Positions 42,510 through 50,223 of a DNA stretch of 50,265 bases are shown here, in pieces. Position numbers and translations under genes: made by a program. Every line of letters begins with the position of its first letter. Positions within the stretch are counted from its first letter, which is position 1. The stretch spans positions 1 to 50,265 of the forward strand of contig VFJJ01000015.1 of assembly GCA_009886115.1 (NCBI GenBank), written 5' to 3'. Under the pieces are notes generated by a model, which saw only the letters and a list, made by a program, of their open reading frames with translations, did not search any database and was not told where the DNA came from. Origin of the DNA: Actinomycetota bacterium (GTDB taxonomy: Bacteria; Actinomycetota; Acidimicrobiia; IMCC26256; VFJJ01).

Positions 42510-43721
42510 TCAGCTCGTGAAGACCACGCCGTAGCTGGCCCAATAGGGGCGTCGGGTGTTGGCGTCCATCACAGGCGGACGGGCCGGGTCGGGACGGGCG
42601 CCGTGGTCGAAGAGCTTCTGGACGGCCACCGTCGCCAGCCCGAACAGGTGGTCGTCGAAGCCGCCATCACGCTCGAGATCGGGAACGAGCCCGGCGGCCA
42701 GCTCCTGGCCGATACAGGCGTGCATTCCGCTGCCGAACGACAGGCCGTAGGGCCCGACCCCTTCGGGGAGTTGGCGATGCGGGTTGAAGTCGGCGGCGTC
42801 GGGCCCGAACACGTCGGGGTCGCGGTTGGCTGAGATGAGGTCGAACACGACGGTGTCGCCCACGTGGATCTCGGTCCCCGACCGCAGCCGGGCATCGACC
42901 AGAGCCCGCCGCATGCCCGTGGGGCTCGACGGGTTGAGGCGGATCGTCTCGTGCACGCAGCGCTGCACGAACAGCCGGTCGCTGGTGACGAGGCCCTCGT
43001 CGTCGGGATGGTCGGCGATCCATTCCCAGATCGCGTGCAGGCAGCGTCCGAACGCCGTGGCCGAGGTGTGGGCCCCGGCGAGGAGGAAGAACGCGATCTC
43101 GCGGGTCACCACATCGGGCGGCAGGGCGAGGTTGTCCTGGTTGCGCAGGAGCACCGTGAGGATGTCGCGCGGTAGCTCGTCCTCGGTGATCTCGCCGGCC
43201 GCGAGACGGGTGATGAGCGCACGCCGACGGGCTATCGAGGGATCGAGGAACTCGGTGTCGAAGTCGGCGATGGCCGATCGCACCTCGGCTTCCACCTCGG
43301 CCTTGGGACGGGTCGAGTGCCCGAGCGTGGCGCCCTCGATGAACTTCATGAGGTAGCGGTAGAGCCGGCTGGTCTCGTCGGGCGTGCCCAGCGGGCGGTC
43401 GACCCCAGCGGTGAGCGCGGCCAGGTTCATCATCAGGTGATGGCCGAGGTGCACGAGATCGGCCCGGCCCTCGGCGACGAAGGGCCTCACGGTGTCCTCG
43501 ATGACCGCTGGGAACAACGCTCGCTCGTACTGGAGATGGATGTCGCGCCGGAACAGGCGGTTCTCGAGCCGGCGCCGGGCCCGGTGGGCGTCACCGTGGA
43601 GGGTGACGAGCACGTCGGCCATCACAACCTCGCCGGCGTCGTACAGGCTCTGCTGGAAGTCCTTGTTGCGGTACGCCTCGAGCACGTCGGCGTAGCGGGT
43701 CAACACGATCGTCTCGGCCAT
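42510..43721 (-). CDS. Cytochrome P450
   Basis: 403 aa from ATG 43721, at normal bacterial P450 length. ExxR is E258-R261 (ETIR). The heme loop is FGSGMHACIG with axial Cys336. The I-helix reads AGAHTS (215-220), where most P450s have Asp or Glu before the Thr; here it is His218. N-terminal HGDAHRARRR is the C-helix heme-propionate region. No ribosome site is seen; TACGAT 6 bases upstream fits a leaderless transcript. Closely related to the P450s at 1-822 and 46850-48088. Electron partner may be the ferredoxin at 48093. An SDR gene is just upstream. Confidence 0.93.
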   Translation of the reverse strand: MAETIVLTRYADVLEAYRNKDFQQSLYDAGEVVMADVLVTLHGDAHRARRRLENRLFRRDIHLQYERALFPAVIEDTVRPFVAEGRADLVHLGHHLMMNLAALTAGVDRPLGTPDETSRLYRYLMKFIEGATLGHSTRPKAEVEAEVRSAIADFDTEFLDPSIARRRALITRLAAGEITEDELPRDILTVLLRNQDNLALPPDVVTREIAFFLLAGAHTSATAFGRCLHAIWEWIADHPDDEGLVTSDRLFVQRCVHETIRLNPSSPTGMRRALVDARLRSGTEIHVGDTVVFDLISANRDPDVFGPDAADFNPHRQLPEGVGPYGLSFGSGMHACIGQELAAGLVPDLERDGGFDDHLFGLATVAVQKLFDHGARPDPARPPVMDANTRRPYWASYGVVFTS

Positions 43722-43738
43722 GGCGCGATCGTACGTGG

Positions 43739-44500
43739 CTACGCGTTCGTGACGCCGAGGCCGAGGCCGCCGTCGACGGTGAGAACGCTGCCCGTGGTCC
43801 ACTCGGCGCGGGCCAGGTACTCGATGCCCTCGGCGATCTCGCCGACCGTGCCGATGCGGCCCAGGGCGTGCGATGAGGCCATCGACTGGAGCCGGGCCCG
43901 CGCCGTGTCGTCGTCGAACAGCCCGGCCCGTTGGTTGATCTCGGTGAACACGGCACCGGGACGGATGCACCCCACCCGGACGCCCTGCGGGCCGAGCTCG
44001 GCGGCGAGCACGCCGGTGAGCGTCTCGACGGCGCCCTTGGTCGCGGCGTACGGCGATGCCCCGGGGAACGCCCGCTGCGTGTGCACGGAGCCGATGAACA
44101 CGACGCAGCCGGAGCGCTCCGCGAGATGGGGGACGGCTTGGCCGGTGAGCATCATGGCCCCGACCACGTTGGTGTGGAAGACGTCGAGGAGCTCCCGCTC
44201 GTCGAGCTCGGTGATCGGACCCCGGTACATGTTGCCGGCGTTGTTGACGAGCACGTCGATCCCCCCACCGTGCTCGAGGGCCGTCGCCACCAACGCACGG
44301 CGGTCGACGTCGACGGTCACGTCGCCCTGGAGCCATCGGCATCGTGGACCGATCGACTCGGCGACCGCTTGAACCTTCTCGGCTCGGCGACCGTGGATCG
44401 TGACCCGGGCGCCGAGGGCGGCGAAATGGCGGGCGGTCCCTTCGCCGATCCCCGATCCTCCTCCGGTGACAACGACCGACATGCCCTCGACGGCTCTCAT
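43739..44500 (-). CDS. SDR oxidoreductase
   Basis: 253 aa from ATG 44500, with GGGGAG 8 bases upstream. TGGGSGIGEG, NNAGNMYRG, and YAATKGA as catalytic pair. It lies 17 bases upstream of the P450 gene on the same strand, so the pair may hydroxylate and then oxidise one substrate, although the P450 also seems to have its own leaderless promoter. Confidence 0.86.
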   Translation of the reverse strand: MRAVEGMSVVVTGGGSGIGEGTARHFAALGARVTIHGRRAEKVQAVAESIGPRCRWLQGDVTVDVDRRALVATALEHGGGIDVLVNNAGNMYRGPITELDERELLDVFHTNVVGAMMLTGQAVPHLAERSGCVVFIGSVHTQRAFPGASPYAATKGAVETLTGVLAAELGPQGVRVGCIRPGAVFTEINQRAGLFDDDTARARLQSMASSHALGRIGTVGEIAEGIEYLARAEWTTGSVLTVDGGLGLGVTNA

Positions 44501-44609
44501 CGTGGCTGCTCCCCGGTGGAGTCGTGGCCCGGCGAGCACGAGCACGCCCTGCCCGGGTGAGAGAAGATCGCGGGGCGATCCCCGATCCCTCTCGAGAGCA
44601 CGAGGCTCC

Positions 44610-45449
44610 GTGTCATCGTCTGCCCGTTCAACAGAACCGTCCCCGCGAGCGGTGGTCACCGGCGCGGCCCGCGGCATCGGACGCGCCGTGGTCGAACGCC
44701 TGCGGGCCGACGGGTGGACGGTCGTCGCCCTCGACCGTCTCGGTCGCGACGCCGGCGCCTTCGATGCCACGGACGCGACGGATGTCGCGGGCGCACCGGA
44801 TGGCTTCGATGCCCTGGGTGGATCCGACGGCGTGATCGCCTGCGACATGGCTGATCCCGATGCCATCGCGCGGGTGGCCGCGGCCGTGGGACCGGTCGAC
44901 CTGCTCGTGAACAACGCGGGGATCTGGCGCTTCGGTCATCTCGAGGACGTACCCGTCGCCGACATCGACGACGTTCTCGCCGTCAACCTGCGCGGACCGC
45001 TGCTGGCCATGCAGGCCTTCGTGCGTCCGATGCTCGAGCGGGGCCGTGGCGCCATCGTCAACGTGGTGTCGAGCGCGGCGGCCCAGGTGAACACCGGCGT
45101 CGGGATCTATGCCGCGTCGAAGGCGGGCCTGCTCGCACTCACCCGACAGGCAGCCCTCGAATGGGGGCCGCGGGGCATTCGGGTGAACGCCGTGGGGCCC
45201 GGGCTCGTGCCCACCGAGGGGACGGCCGCGGTATACGACGACCCCGAGGTGCGCCGGGTGCGGGCCGGCGCCGTTCCCTTGCGGCGCTTGGGAACTCCGG
45301 CCGATGTGGCCGAGGTCGTGGCGTTCCTGGGTTCGGAACGGGCGGCCTACGTGAGCGGTCAGGTGCTCTACGTCGACGGCGGGTTGACCCAGTCGCTCAT
45401 GACGCTCCTGCCCCGTCCGCCGGGCACGGCCGGGCCCAGCGCCGAGTGA
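44610..45449 (+). CDS. SDR oxidoreductase with C-terminal LPRP tail
   Basis: 279 aa from GTG 44610, with GAGG upstream. TGAARGIG, NNAGIWRFG, YAASKAG and YVDGGL are SDR motifs. A variable Asp/Ala/Thr-rich insertion (FDATDATDVAGAPDGFDALG) follows beta-2. The tail TQSLMTLLPRPPG resembles those of the SDRs at 38127 and 45455. It is divergent from the SDR at 43739 and convergent with that at 45455, 5 bases away. Confidence 0.84.
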   Translation: MSSSARSTEPSPRAVVTGAARGIGRAVVERLRADGWTVVALDRLGRDAGAFDATDATDVAGAPDGFDALGGSDGVIACDMADPDAIARVAAAVGPVDLLVNNAGIWRFGHLEDVPVADIDDVLAVNLRGPLLAMQAFVRPMLERGRGAIVNVVSSAAAQVNTGVGIYAASKAGLLALTRQAALEWGPRGIRVNAVGPGLVPTEGTAAVYDDPEVRRVRAGAVPLRRLGTPADVAEVVAFLGSERAAYVSGQVLYVDGGLTQSLMTLLPRPPGTAGPSAE

Positions 45450-45454
45450 CGCCG

Positions 45455-46327
45455 TCATCGAGCTCCGCCGTCTCCGCCGTCTCCGCCATCGGCGCCGGGG
45501 TTGCCGGAGCCGACTGAGTCGACCGACTGCGGGCGGGGAAGCTGGCTGATCATGTTCATGGTGACGCCCCCGTCGACGAGCAGGTTCTGCCCGGTGATGT
45601 ACGACGCGGCGTCGGAGGCGAGGAACAGCACGGCATCGGCGATGTCGTCTGCCGTTCCCAGCCGGCCCAGCGGCACCTTGGACGAGCGGATCTCGCGGAA
45701 TCCCGAGTCGGCATAGATCGGCGCCGACATGCCGCCGTCGATCAGGCCCGGCGCCACGGCGTTGACGCGGAGACCCCACGGCGCCCATTCGATGGCCATC
45801 TGCTGGGTGAGGAGCGCGATGGCCGCCTTGGTCGAGCCGTACGCGCCGGCGTTGGGTCCGGGCATCACCCCGTTCATCGACGTGATGTTCACGATGGCGC
45901 CCCGGCGCCCCTCGGCACGCAGGCGGCAGGCCACGGCTCGGGCCGTGAGGTAGGTGCCCGTGAGATTCACCTCGACCACGGCCCGCCAGTCGGCCGCGCT
46001 CAGATCGGCGAGCGGTCCGAAGCGCACGATGCCGGCATTGTTCACCAGCAGATCGGGAGTCCCGAACTCGTCGAGACAACGTTGCACAGCTGCTTCGTCG
46101 ACCGTGGATGCGATGAGCGCGACAGCTCGGGCACCCGGATCGCCCGGATCACCAGTGTCGCCAAGGCTCTGCGCGACTGAGCGAGCACCCGCCTCGTTCA
46201 CGTCGAGAACGCCGACGCGCATCCCGGTGGCGACGAGACGCCGGGCGATGACCTCGCCGATCCCGGAACCGCCTCCGGTGACGATGGCACTGGTCGTGAT
46301 GGCACTGGTCGTGATGGCACTGGTCAT
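45455..46327 (-). CDS. SDR oxidoreductase with N-terminal TSAIT repeats and C-terminal LPRP tail
   Basis: 290 aa from ATG 46327, without a visible ribosome site. The N-terminus is TSAIT repeated three times, the last running into the Rossmann motif VTGGGSGIGE, so the repeat adds length before beta-1. NNAGIVRFG, YGSTKAA and VDGGV follow. The tail MNMISQLPRP is like that of the two related SDRs, then ends in a Gly/Asp-rich repeat. It is divergent from the epoxide-hydrolase-like gene. Confidence 0.84.
   Translation of the reverse strand: MTSAITTSAITTSAIVTGGGSGIGEVIARRLVATGMRVGVLDVNEAGARSVAQSLGDTGDPGDPGARAVALIASTVDEAAVQRCLDEFGTPDLLVNNAGIVRFGPLADLSAADWRAVVEVNLTGTYLTARAVACRLRAEGRRGAIVNITSMNGVMPGPNAGAYGSTKAAIALLTQQMAIEWAPWGLRVNAVAPGLIDGGMSAPIYADSGFREIRSSKVPLGRLGTADDIADAVLFLASDAASYITGQNLLVDGGVTMNMISQLPRPQSVDSVGSGNPGADGGDGGDGGAR
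45463..45489. repeat. Three tandem 9-bp units (ctccgccgt)
   Basis: Three copies, the last with one change, encode the Gly-Gly-Asp repeats at the C-terminus of the minus-strand SDR. Confidence 0.85.
46283..46327. repeat. Three tandem 15-bp units (gatggcactggtcgt)
   Basis: Three copies, with one base changed in the third, encode Thr-Ser-Ala-Ile-Thr repeats at the SDR N-terminus. Expansion changes only the length of the leader before the NAD-binding strand. Confidence 0.9.
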
Positions 46328-46409
46328 GGCGCACCAGTCGCAGAGGCTCTGGGCATGGTGGTCACGTCGCTCTCCTCGCGAGCCTGCGGGCTCCGATACG
46401 TTCTGGCTC

Positions 46410-46808
46410 ATGGCTCTCGACCTCGACCAGACCCGAGCTGCGATCGGGCGGTTCCTTCGAGCCGTCGAGACCGGCGACGCCTCGGCGACAGCATCCTGTT
46501 TCACCGTCGACGGGACGTGGTCGAACATGCCCCACCCGCCTGCGGTGGGCCACGAAGCGATCAGGGCGCTCTTCGCTCGGGTGCTCGACCGTTCGTCGAG
46601 CGTTCGCTGGGACGTGGTGTCGGAGGCCTATGCCCCGGGTCGGGCGTGGTTGGAGCGCGTCGATCGATTCTGGATCGATGGCCTCGAGCACTCGGTCGCC
46701 TGCAACGGCGTCTTCGAGATCGACGAGGCCACGGGTCTGTTGCGCGAGGTGCGCGACTACGTCGACCTGGGCCCGTGGCGCGCCGGGTTGGAGGCCGCCG
46801 GGATCTGA
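46410..46808 (+). CDS. Limonene-1,2-epoxide hydrolase-like protein (NTF2 fold)
   Basis: 132 aa from ATG 46410. TACGTT (46397-46402) lies 7 bases upstream, so a leaderless transcript is likely. Arg83, Asp85 and Asp116 have exactly the spacing of the catalytic Arg99-Asp101-Asp132 of limonene epoxide hydrolase (LERVDRF, VRDYVDL). Asn39 matches Asn55. The position of Tyr53 is Trp37. The enzyme would add water to an epoxide in one step, giving a diol. Convergent P450 (46850-48088) and nearby SDRs could make the epoxide and oxidise the diol (inference). Confidence 0.8.
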   Translation: MALDLDQTRAAIGRFLRAVETGDASATASCFTVDGTWSNMPHPPAVGHEAIRALFARVLDRSSSVRWDVVSEAYAPGRAWLERVDRFWIDGLEHSVACNGVFEIDEATGLLREVRDYVDLGPWRAGLEAAGI

Positions 46809-46849
46809 CGGCCGAGCGCACCGTCGAGAGGTGCATGCCGCGCGTCCGT

Positions 46850-48088
46850 TCATCGCTGGAACCGGCCGTCCAGACGCAGGCGCACCGGGTAACGGCCCCA
46901 GTTGCGGCGCGCCGTCGAGGTGTCGAGCGTCGGGAGATCGTCGGGATCGGGACGGGCGCCGTGCGCCAACAGTGCCCCGATCATCAACGGCACCGTCCCG
47001 TAGAGGTGCTCGGCCGGATCGGTGCCGGATTCGGAGGCCAGGCCGCCGTCGAGCTCCATCCCGATGCAGGCGTGCATCCCGCCCCCGAACGTGTGACCCC
47101 ACGGGGCAGCGTCGCTGCGGACCGTGCGGTGCGGGTTGAACTCGTGGGCGTCGGCGCCGAAGACAGCGACGTCGCGGTTGGCTGCCATCAGGTCGAGCGT
47201 CACCTGGCCGCCCGTGTCGACGGTCGTTCCGTTGCGGAGCTCGATCGGCGCCCGGGCCCGCCGCTGGCCGACGGGAGACGCCGGGTGCAGGCGCATCGAC
47301 TCGTGCACGCAGCGTTGGAGGAACAGGGGATCGGAGCGCACACGGTCGTCGTCGGCGGGACCGGCCCCGGCGAGCCAGGTGAAGATCTCGTGCACGGCAT
47401 GGGTGAAGGAGTTGGCCGTGGAGTGCATGCCTGCCTGGAGGTAGAAGGTGACCTCACGGCGGATCACGTCGTCGGGGAGCTCGAGCGCATCGGCATTGCG
47501 GGCCAGCACCGTGAGCACGTCGCGGGGGAGGGCGTCGTCGGCCAGCTCGCCATCGTCGACCCGGGCGATGAGCCGGCGACGGCGTTCCAGCGACGGACGG
47601 AACACGTCGGCGTCGAAGCGCTCGATGGCCGCTGCGACCTCGGCCCGCACCTCGTCCTTGGGTCGGGTGGAGTGGACGATCGTGGCGCCCTCGCTGAACC
47701 GGCACGAGTACTGGTACAACGCCTCCGACTCGGCCGCAGAACCAGTGGGACGGTCGACACCTGCGACCATCGCCGTGAGGTTGATGACCACGCGGCGGCC
47801 GAACGGCACGAGATCACCCCCACCGCCCGAGACGAGCGGGGCGAGCTGTTCGTCGATGGCCGGGGGGATGAGCTCGCGCTCGTAGAAGCGGAAGGTCTCC
47901 CTCCGGAACAGTCGGTTCTCGAGCCGGCGCCGGGCCTGGTGCTCACGGCCGTGGAGCACGATGAGCGCGTCGCCCATCACGAGCTCGGCCTCGTCGTAGA
48001 GCGACTGCGCGAGGTCCTTGTGGCGATAGGCATCGCGGACGTCGTCGTAGCGACTGAGCGTGATATCTGTCGGATTGTTACCGGCCAT
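46850..48088 (-). CDS. Cytochrome P450
   Basis: 412 aa from ATG 48088, 4 bases after the ferredoxin gene stop. ExxR is E263-R266 (ESMR), and the heme loop FGGGMHACIG has Cys341. The I-helix has AGMHST (219-224), with His222 where an acidic residue is usual, as in the P450 at 42510. It shares the long N-terminal match with the two other P450s of the window. It almost certainly takes electrons from the co-transcribed [3Fe-4S] ferredoxin. Substrate unknown. Confidence 0.93.
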   Translation of the reverse strand: MAGNNPTDITLSRYDDVRDAYRHKDLAQSLYDEAELVMGDALIVLHGREHQARRRLENRLFRRETFRFYERELIPPAIDEQLAPLVSGGGGDLVPFGRRVVINLTAMVAGVDRPTGSAAESEALYQYSCRFSEGATIVHSTRPKDEVRAEVAAAIERFDADVFRPSLERRRRLIARVDDGELADDALPRDVLTVLARNADALELPDDVIRREVTFYLQAGMHSTANSFTHAVHEIFTWLAGAGPADDDRVRSDPLFLQRCVHESMRLHPASPVGQRRARAPIELRNGTTVDTGGQVTLDLMAANRDVAVFGADAHEFNPHRTVRSDAAPWGHTFGGGMHACIGMELDGGLASESGTDPAEHLYGTVPLMIGALLAHGARPDPDDLPTLDTSTARRNWGRYPVRLRLDGRFQR

Positions 48089-48092
48089 GGGC

Positions 48093-48320
48093 TCAGACCG
48101 CCATCGGATCGATCTCGGCCCCGTCATCGCCGACGAGCACGATGGCCTGCCCGGGACAGTTCCGGGCGATCTTCTTCAGGCGCTCATCGCTCAACTCCGC
48201 TGCACCGGGGAGGACCTCGGCGAGTTGCTCGTCGTCGAAGTGAAACGCCTGGGGTGCATCGGCCACGCACTTGCCGCCGCTGATGCAGGCATCGCGATCG
48301 ATCCTGACCGTGAGTGACAT
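48093..48320 (-). CDS. [3Fe-4S] ferredoxin of the P450 system
   Basis: 75 aa from ATG 48320, with GGAGCGAACG just upstream. The Cys are 12, 18 and 55 (CISGGKC and NCPGQAI). This is the three-Cys pattern of P450-associated ferredoxins, with Gly15 in place of the fourth ligand, so a [3Fe-4S] cluster is expected. It transfers electrons one at a time to the P450 4 bases downstream. No ferredoxin reductase gene is present in the window. Confidence 0.92.
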   Translation of the reverse strand: MSLTVRIDRDACISGGKCVADAPQAFHFDDEQLAEVLPGAAELSDERLKKIARNCPGQAIVLVGDDGAEIDPMAV

Positions 48321-48381
48321 CGTTCGCTCCTCGCTTCTTGCCGAGCTTCGCAACGACGATTGCGGACGCGAGTTATCGGTA

Positions 48382-48394
48382 GTCAAGAGTTGAC
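48382..48394. promoter_or_regulatory. Palindrome GTCAA-GAG-TTGAC upstream of the ferredoxin/P450 pair
   Basis: A perfect 5-3-5 inverted repeat covers the stop codon of the amidohydrolase gene and lies 62 bases upstream of the ferredoxin start. On the minus strand its TTGAC half could also serve as a -35 element. Possible operator for the ferredoxin/P450 genes. Confidence 0.35.
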
Positions 48395-49732
48395 GAGCTC
48401 CCAGGTGAGAACCTGGCTGCCGTAGGTACCGACCTTCTCGCCGGGCAGGGTGTCGCGCTGCGGCCACGGCCTCGCCAGATCGACGGGTCGACCGTCCTTC
48501 ACGACGGCCCGCAGGCGAGAGCGGTCGCACAGGACGCCGAGGTCGGCCATCGGATCGCCGTCGACCACGAGGAGATCACCCACCCATCCGGGCGCCAGGG
48601 TGCCGATCTGCATCCCCGGGCGGCCGCGGGCGATGGCCCGACCGCCGTTGCGGGTGCCGCACGTGACGGCCTCGAGCGGTGTGAGACCGAGGTACCGCAC
48701 GAACAGGTCGAGCTCCCGAGCGTGCCAATGGCCATAGGGCGTGAGGGAGAACCCGGCCTCGGAGCCGCACATCAGCGTCGTACCGGCATCGTGGGCCTTG
48801 CGGATCATGGGCGCAGAGGCCTCGATCTCGTTGCGGAACAGGCCGATGACAGCGGGGGTCGCTCCCACCTTGGCGCCGAACTCGACGAGGTTGGCGAGGA
48901 ACGTGAACGTCGGGGCGACGGCCGCACCGCTCTCGACCACGGCCTCCACGGCTTCGTCGTCCATGAACGAGGCGTGCAGGATGAGGTCGACGCCGGCTCG
49001 GGCGGCATCCCGGGTCGACGAGGCGCTGCGGCAGTGGGCCGTGACAGGGACGCCGAGGTCGTGCGCCGTGTCACAGACCGTTCGCATCTCGTCGAGCGTC
49101 CAGACCTGCAGCTCGCCCTGACGGCCGGGCACCAGCCCGGTGGCGTGGATCTTCACCCAGTCGGCCCCGTGCTTGATCTGGCGACGGGTCTCCTGCACCA
49201 TCTCGTCGCGGGTGGCGACCACCATGGCGTAGCCGAGCATGCCGCGGTCGGGGATCAGCCGGCCGGCGGTGCCCCCGACCGCGGTGAGGAGCGCGAACAT
49301 CCCCGACGCGATGCGGGGCCCTTCCACGATGCCGGCGTCGATGCAGTCACGCAGCGCGGGCCCGATCTCGAACAGTCCGTCGGCGTCGAGACAGCTCGTG
49401 ACGCCCGCCCTGAGCACCTTCTGCACGTTGAACGCGGCAACCATCGCCGCATGCGCCGGGGTGCGGTGGAAGAACAGCTCGTCGTTGCTGTTGGGCTCGC
49501 CCAGGGTCAGGTGCGTGTGGACGTCGACCAGGCCGGGCATCACCGTGGCGCCCGTCGCGTCGATCCGACGGGTGTCGACCCCCGCGGCCTCGGCCGCCTG
49601 TGCCCGACGATCGGCCTCGTCGCCGATGGCCACGACCGTCGTGCCGTCGATGAGGACCGAGGTGGAGGGCTGCGCGGCGGCGCCGGTGCCGTCGATCAGG
49701 GTTCCGTTGCTGACGAGCAGCTGGGTGGCCAC
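48383..49732 (-). CDS. Imidazolonepropionase-like amidohydrolase
   Basis: 449 aa from GTG 49732. Metal ligands are HxH at residues 72-74 (VDVHTHL), Lys in DWVKIHATG, His in PVTAHCRS and His in LILHASF. The last motif reads CGSEAGF where the family normally has GTDAG, so the Asp is Glu. Composite N- and C-terminal beta-sandwich segments (SNGTLIDGTG; GDLLVVDGDP) confirm the imidazolonepropionase/Xaa-Pro dipeptidase branch. It hydrolyses a cyclic or linear amide, or a lactone. TAGGAT 6 bases upstream suggests leaderless expression, overlapped by site 3 of the shared motif. Confidence 0.87.
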   Translation of the reverse strand: MATQLLVSNGTLIDGTGAAAQPSTSVLIDGTTVVAIGDEADRRAQAAEAAGVDTRRIDATGATVMPGLVDVHTHLTLGEPNSNDELFFHRTPAHAAMVAAFNVQKVLRAGVTSCLDADGLFEIGPALRDCIDAGIVEGPRIASGMFALLTAVGGTAGRLIPDRGMLGYAMVVATRDEMVQETRRQIKHGADWVKIHATGLVPGRQGELQVWTLDEMRTVCDTAHDLGVPVTAHCRSASSTRDAARAGVDLILHASFMDDEAVEAVVESGAAVAPTFTFLANLVEFGAKVGATPAVIGLFRNEIEASAPMIRKAHDAGTTLMCGSEAGFSLTPYGHWHARELDLFVRYLGLTPLEAVTCGTRNGGRAIARGRPGMQIGTLAPGWVGDLLVVDGDPMADLGVLCDRSRLRAVVKDGRPVDLARPWPQRDTLPGEKVGTYGSQVLTWELVNS

Positions 49733-49738
49733 GGGCCG

Positions 49739-49761
49739 ATCCTACCGACCGTTCGGTTGAT
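49739..49761 (-). promoter_or_regulatory. Leaderless promoter with shared operator motif, site 3
   Basis: On the minus strand TAGGAT (49739-49744) stands 6 bases before the amidohydrolase GTG. It is directly preceded by ATCAACCGAACGGTCGGT (49744-49761), which matches sites 1 and 2 in CAAnCGAACGGTnGGT. ACCGA-n4-TCGGT (49744-49757) is a perfect palindrome. A repressor bound here would block the promoter. Confidence 0.5.
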
Positions 49762-49839
49762 GCGAGAGGCTCGGGGCGCCCGACCCGGCGCTCCGCCGAG
49801 CGTCAAGCTCGAGGCGAGCGGCCCGGCGCCGGTCCCGGC

Positions 49840-50208
49840 TCAGAAGTCGGCCGTCTTCAGTGCCACGACCTGGTGGACGATCAGCCCGTGCTCGACCCGG
49901 TAGGTGTCGACACCACTCGTGCCGTCGCCGGGACCGCCGCTCAGGTGCCAGCTGACGGTCACGGCCCGTCTGTCGTCGTGGGCCACGTGGTCGACCGACA
50001 CGATGCCGCCCGCCAGCCGATCGGGGACCGTCGAGAAGTAGGCGGCGATCGCCTCCTGCCCCCGGTACGACGCGTCGGGTCGCTCGAGCACGGCATCGTG
50101 GTGGTAGTGCAGCGCCATCGCTGCGGGATCGCCGGAGCGCACCGCCTGAAGGTGGGCGCCGACCACGTCGACGGGTGTGGTCACCGGCTCGGGCTCGGGG
50201 TGGTTCAC
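49840..50208 (-). CDS. SnoaL/NTF2-like protein
   Basis: 122 aa from GTG 50208. NTF2-fold pattern: VDVVGAHLQAVRSGDPAAMA, LHYHHDAVLERPD, YRGQEAIAAYFSTVP, and a terminal strand GLIVHQVVALK. These small barrels include cyclases, isomerases and non-catalytic partners; the catalytic Asp-Arg-Asp set of the epoxide-hydrolase-like protein at 46410 is not present. Stands alone, 107 bases upstream of the amidohydrolase gene. Confidence 0.75.
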   Translation of the reverse strand: MNHPEPEPVTTPVDVVGAHLQAVRSGDPAAMALHYHHDAVLERPDASYRGQEAIAAYFSTVPDRLAGGIVSVDHVAHDDRRAVTVSWHLSGGPGDGTSGVDTYRVEHGLIVHQVVALKTADF

Positions 50209-50223
50209 AGCGAGAGTCTGCCT

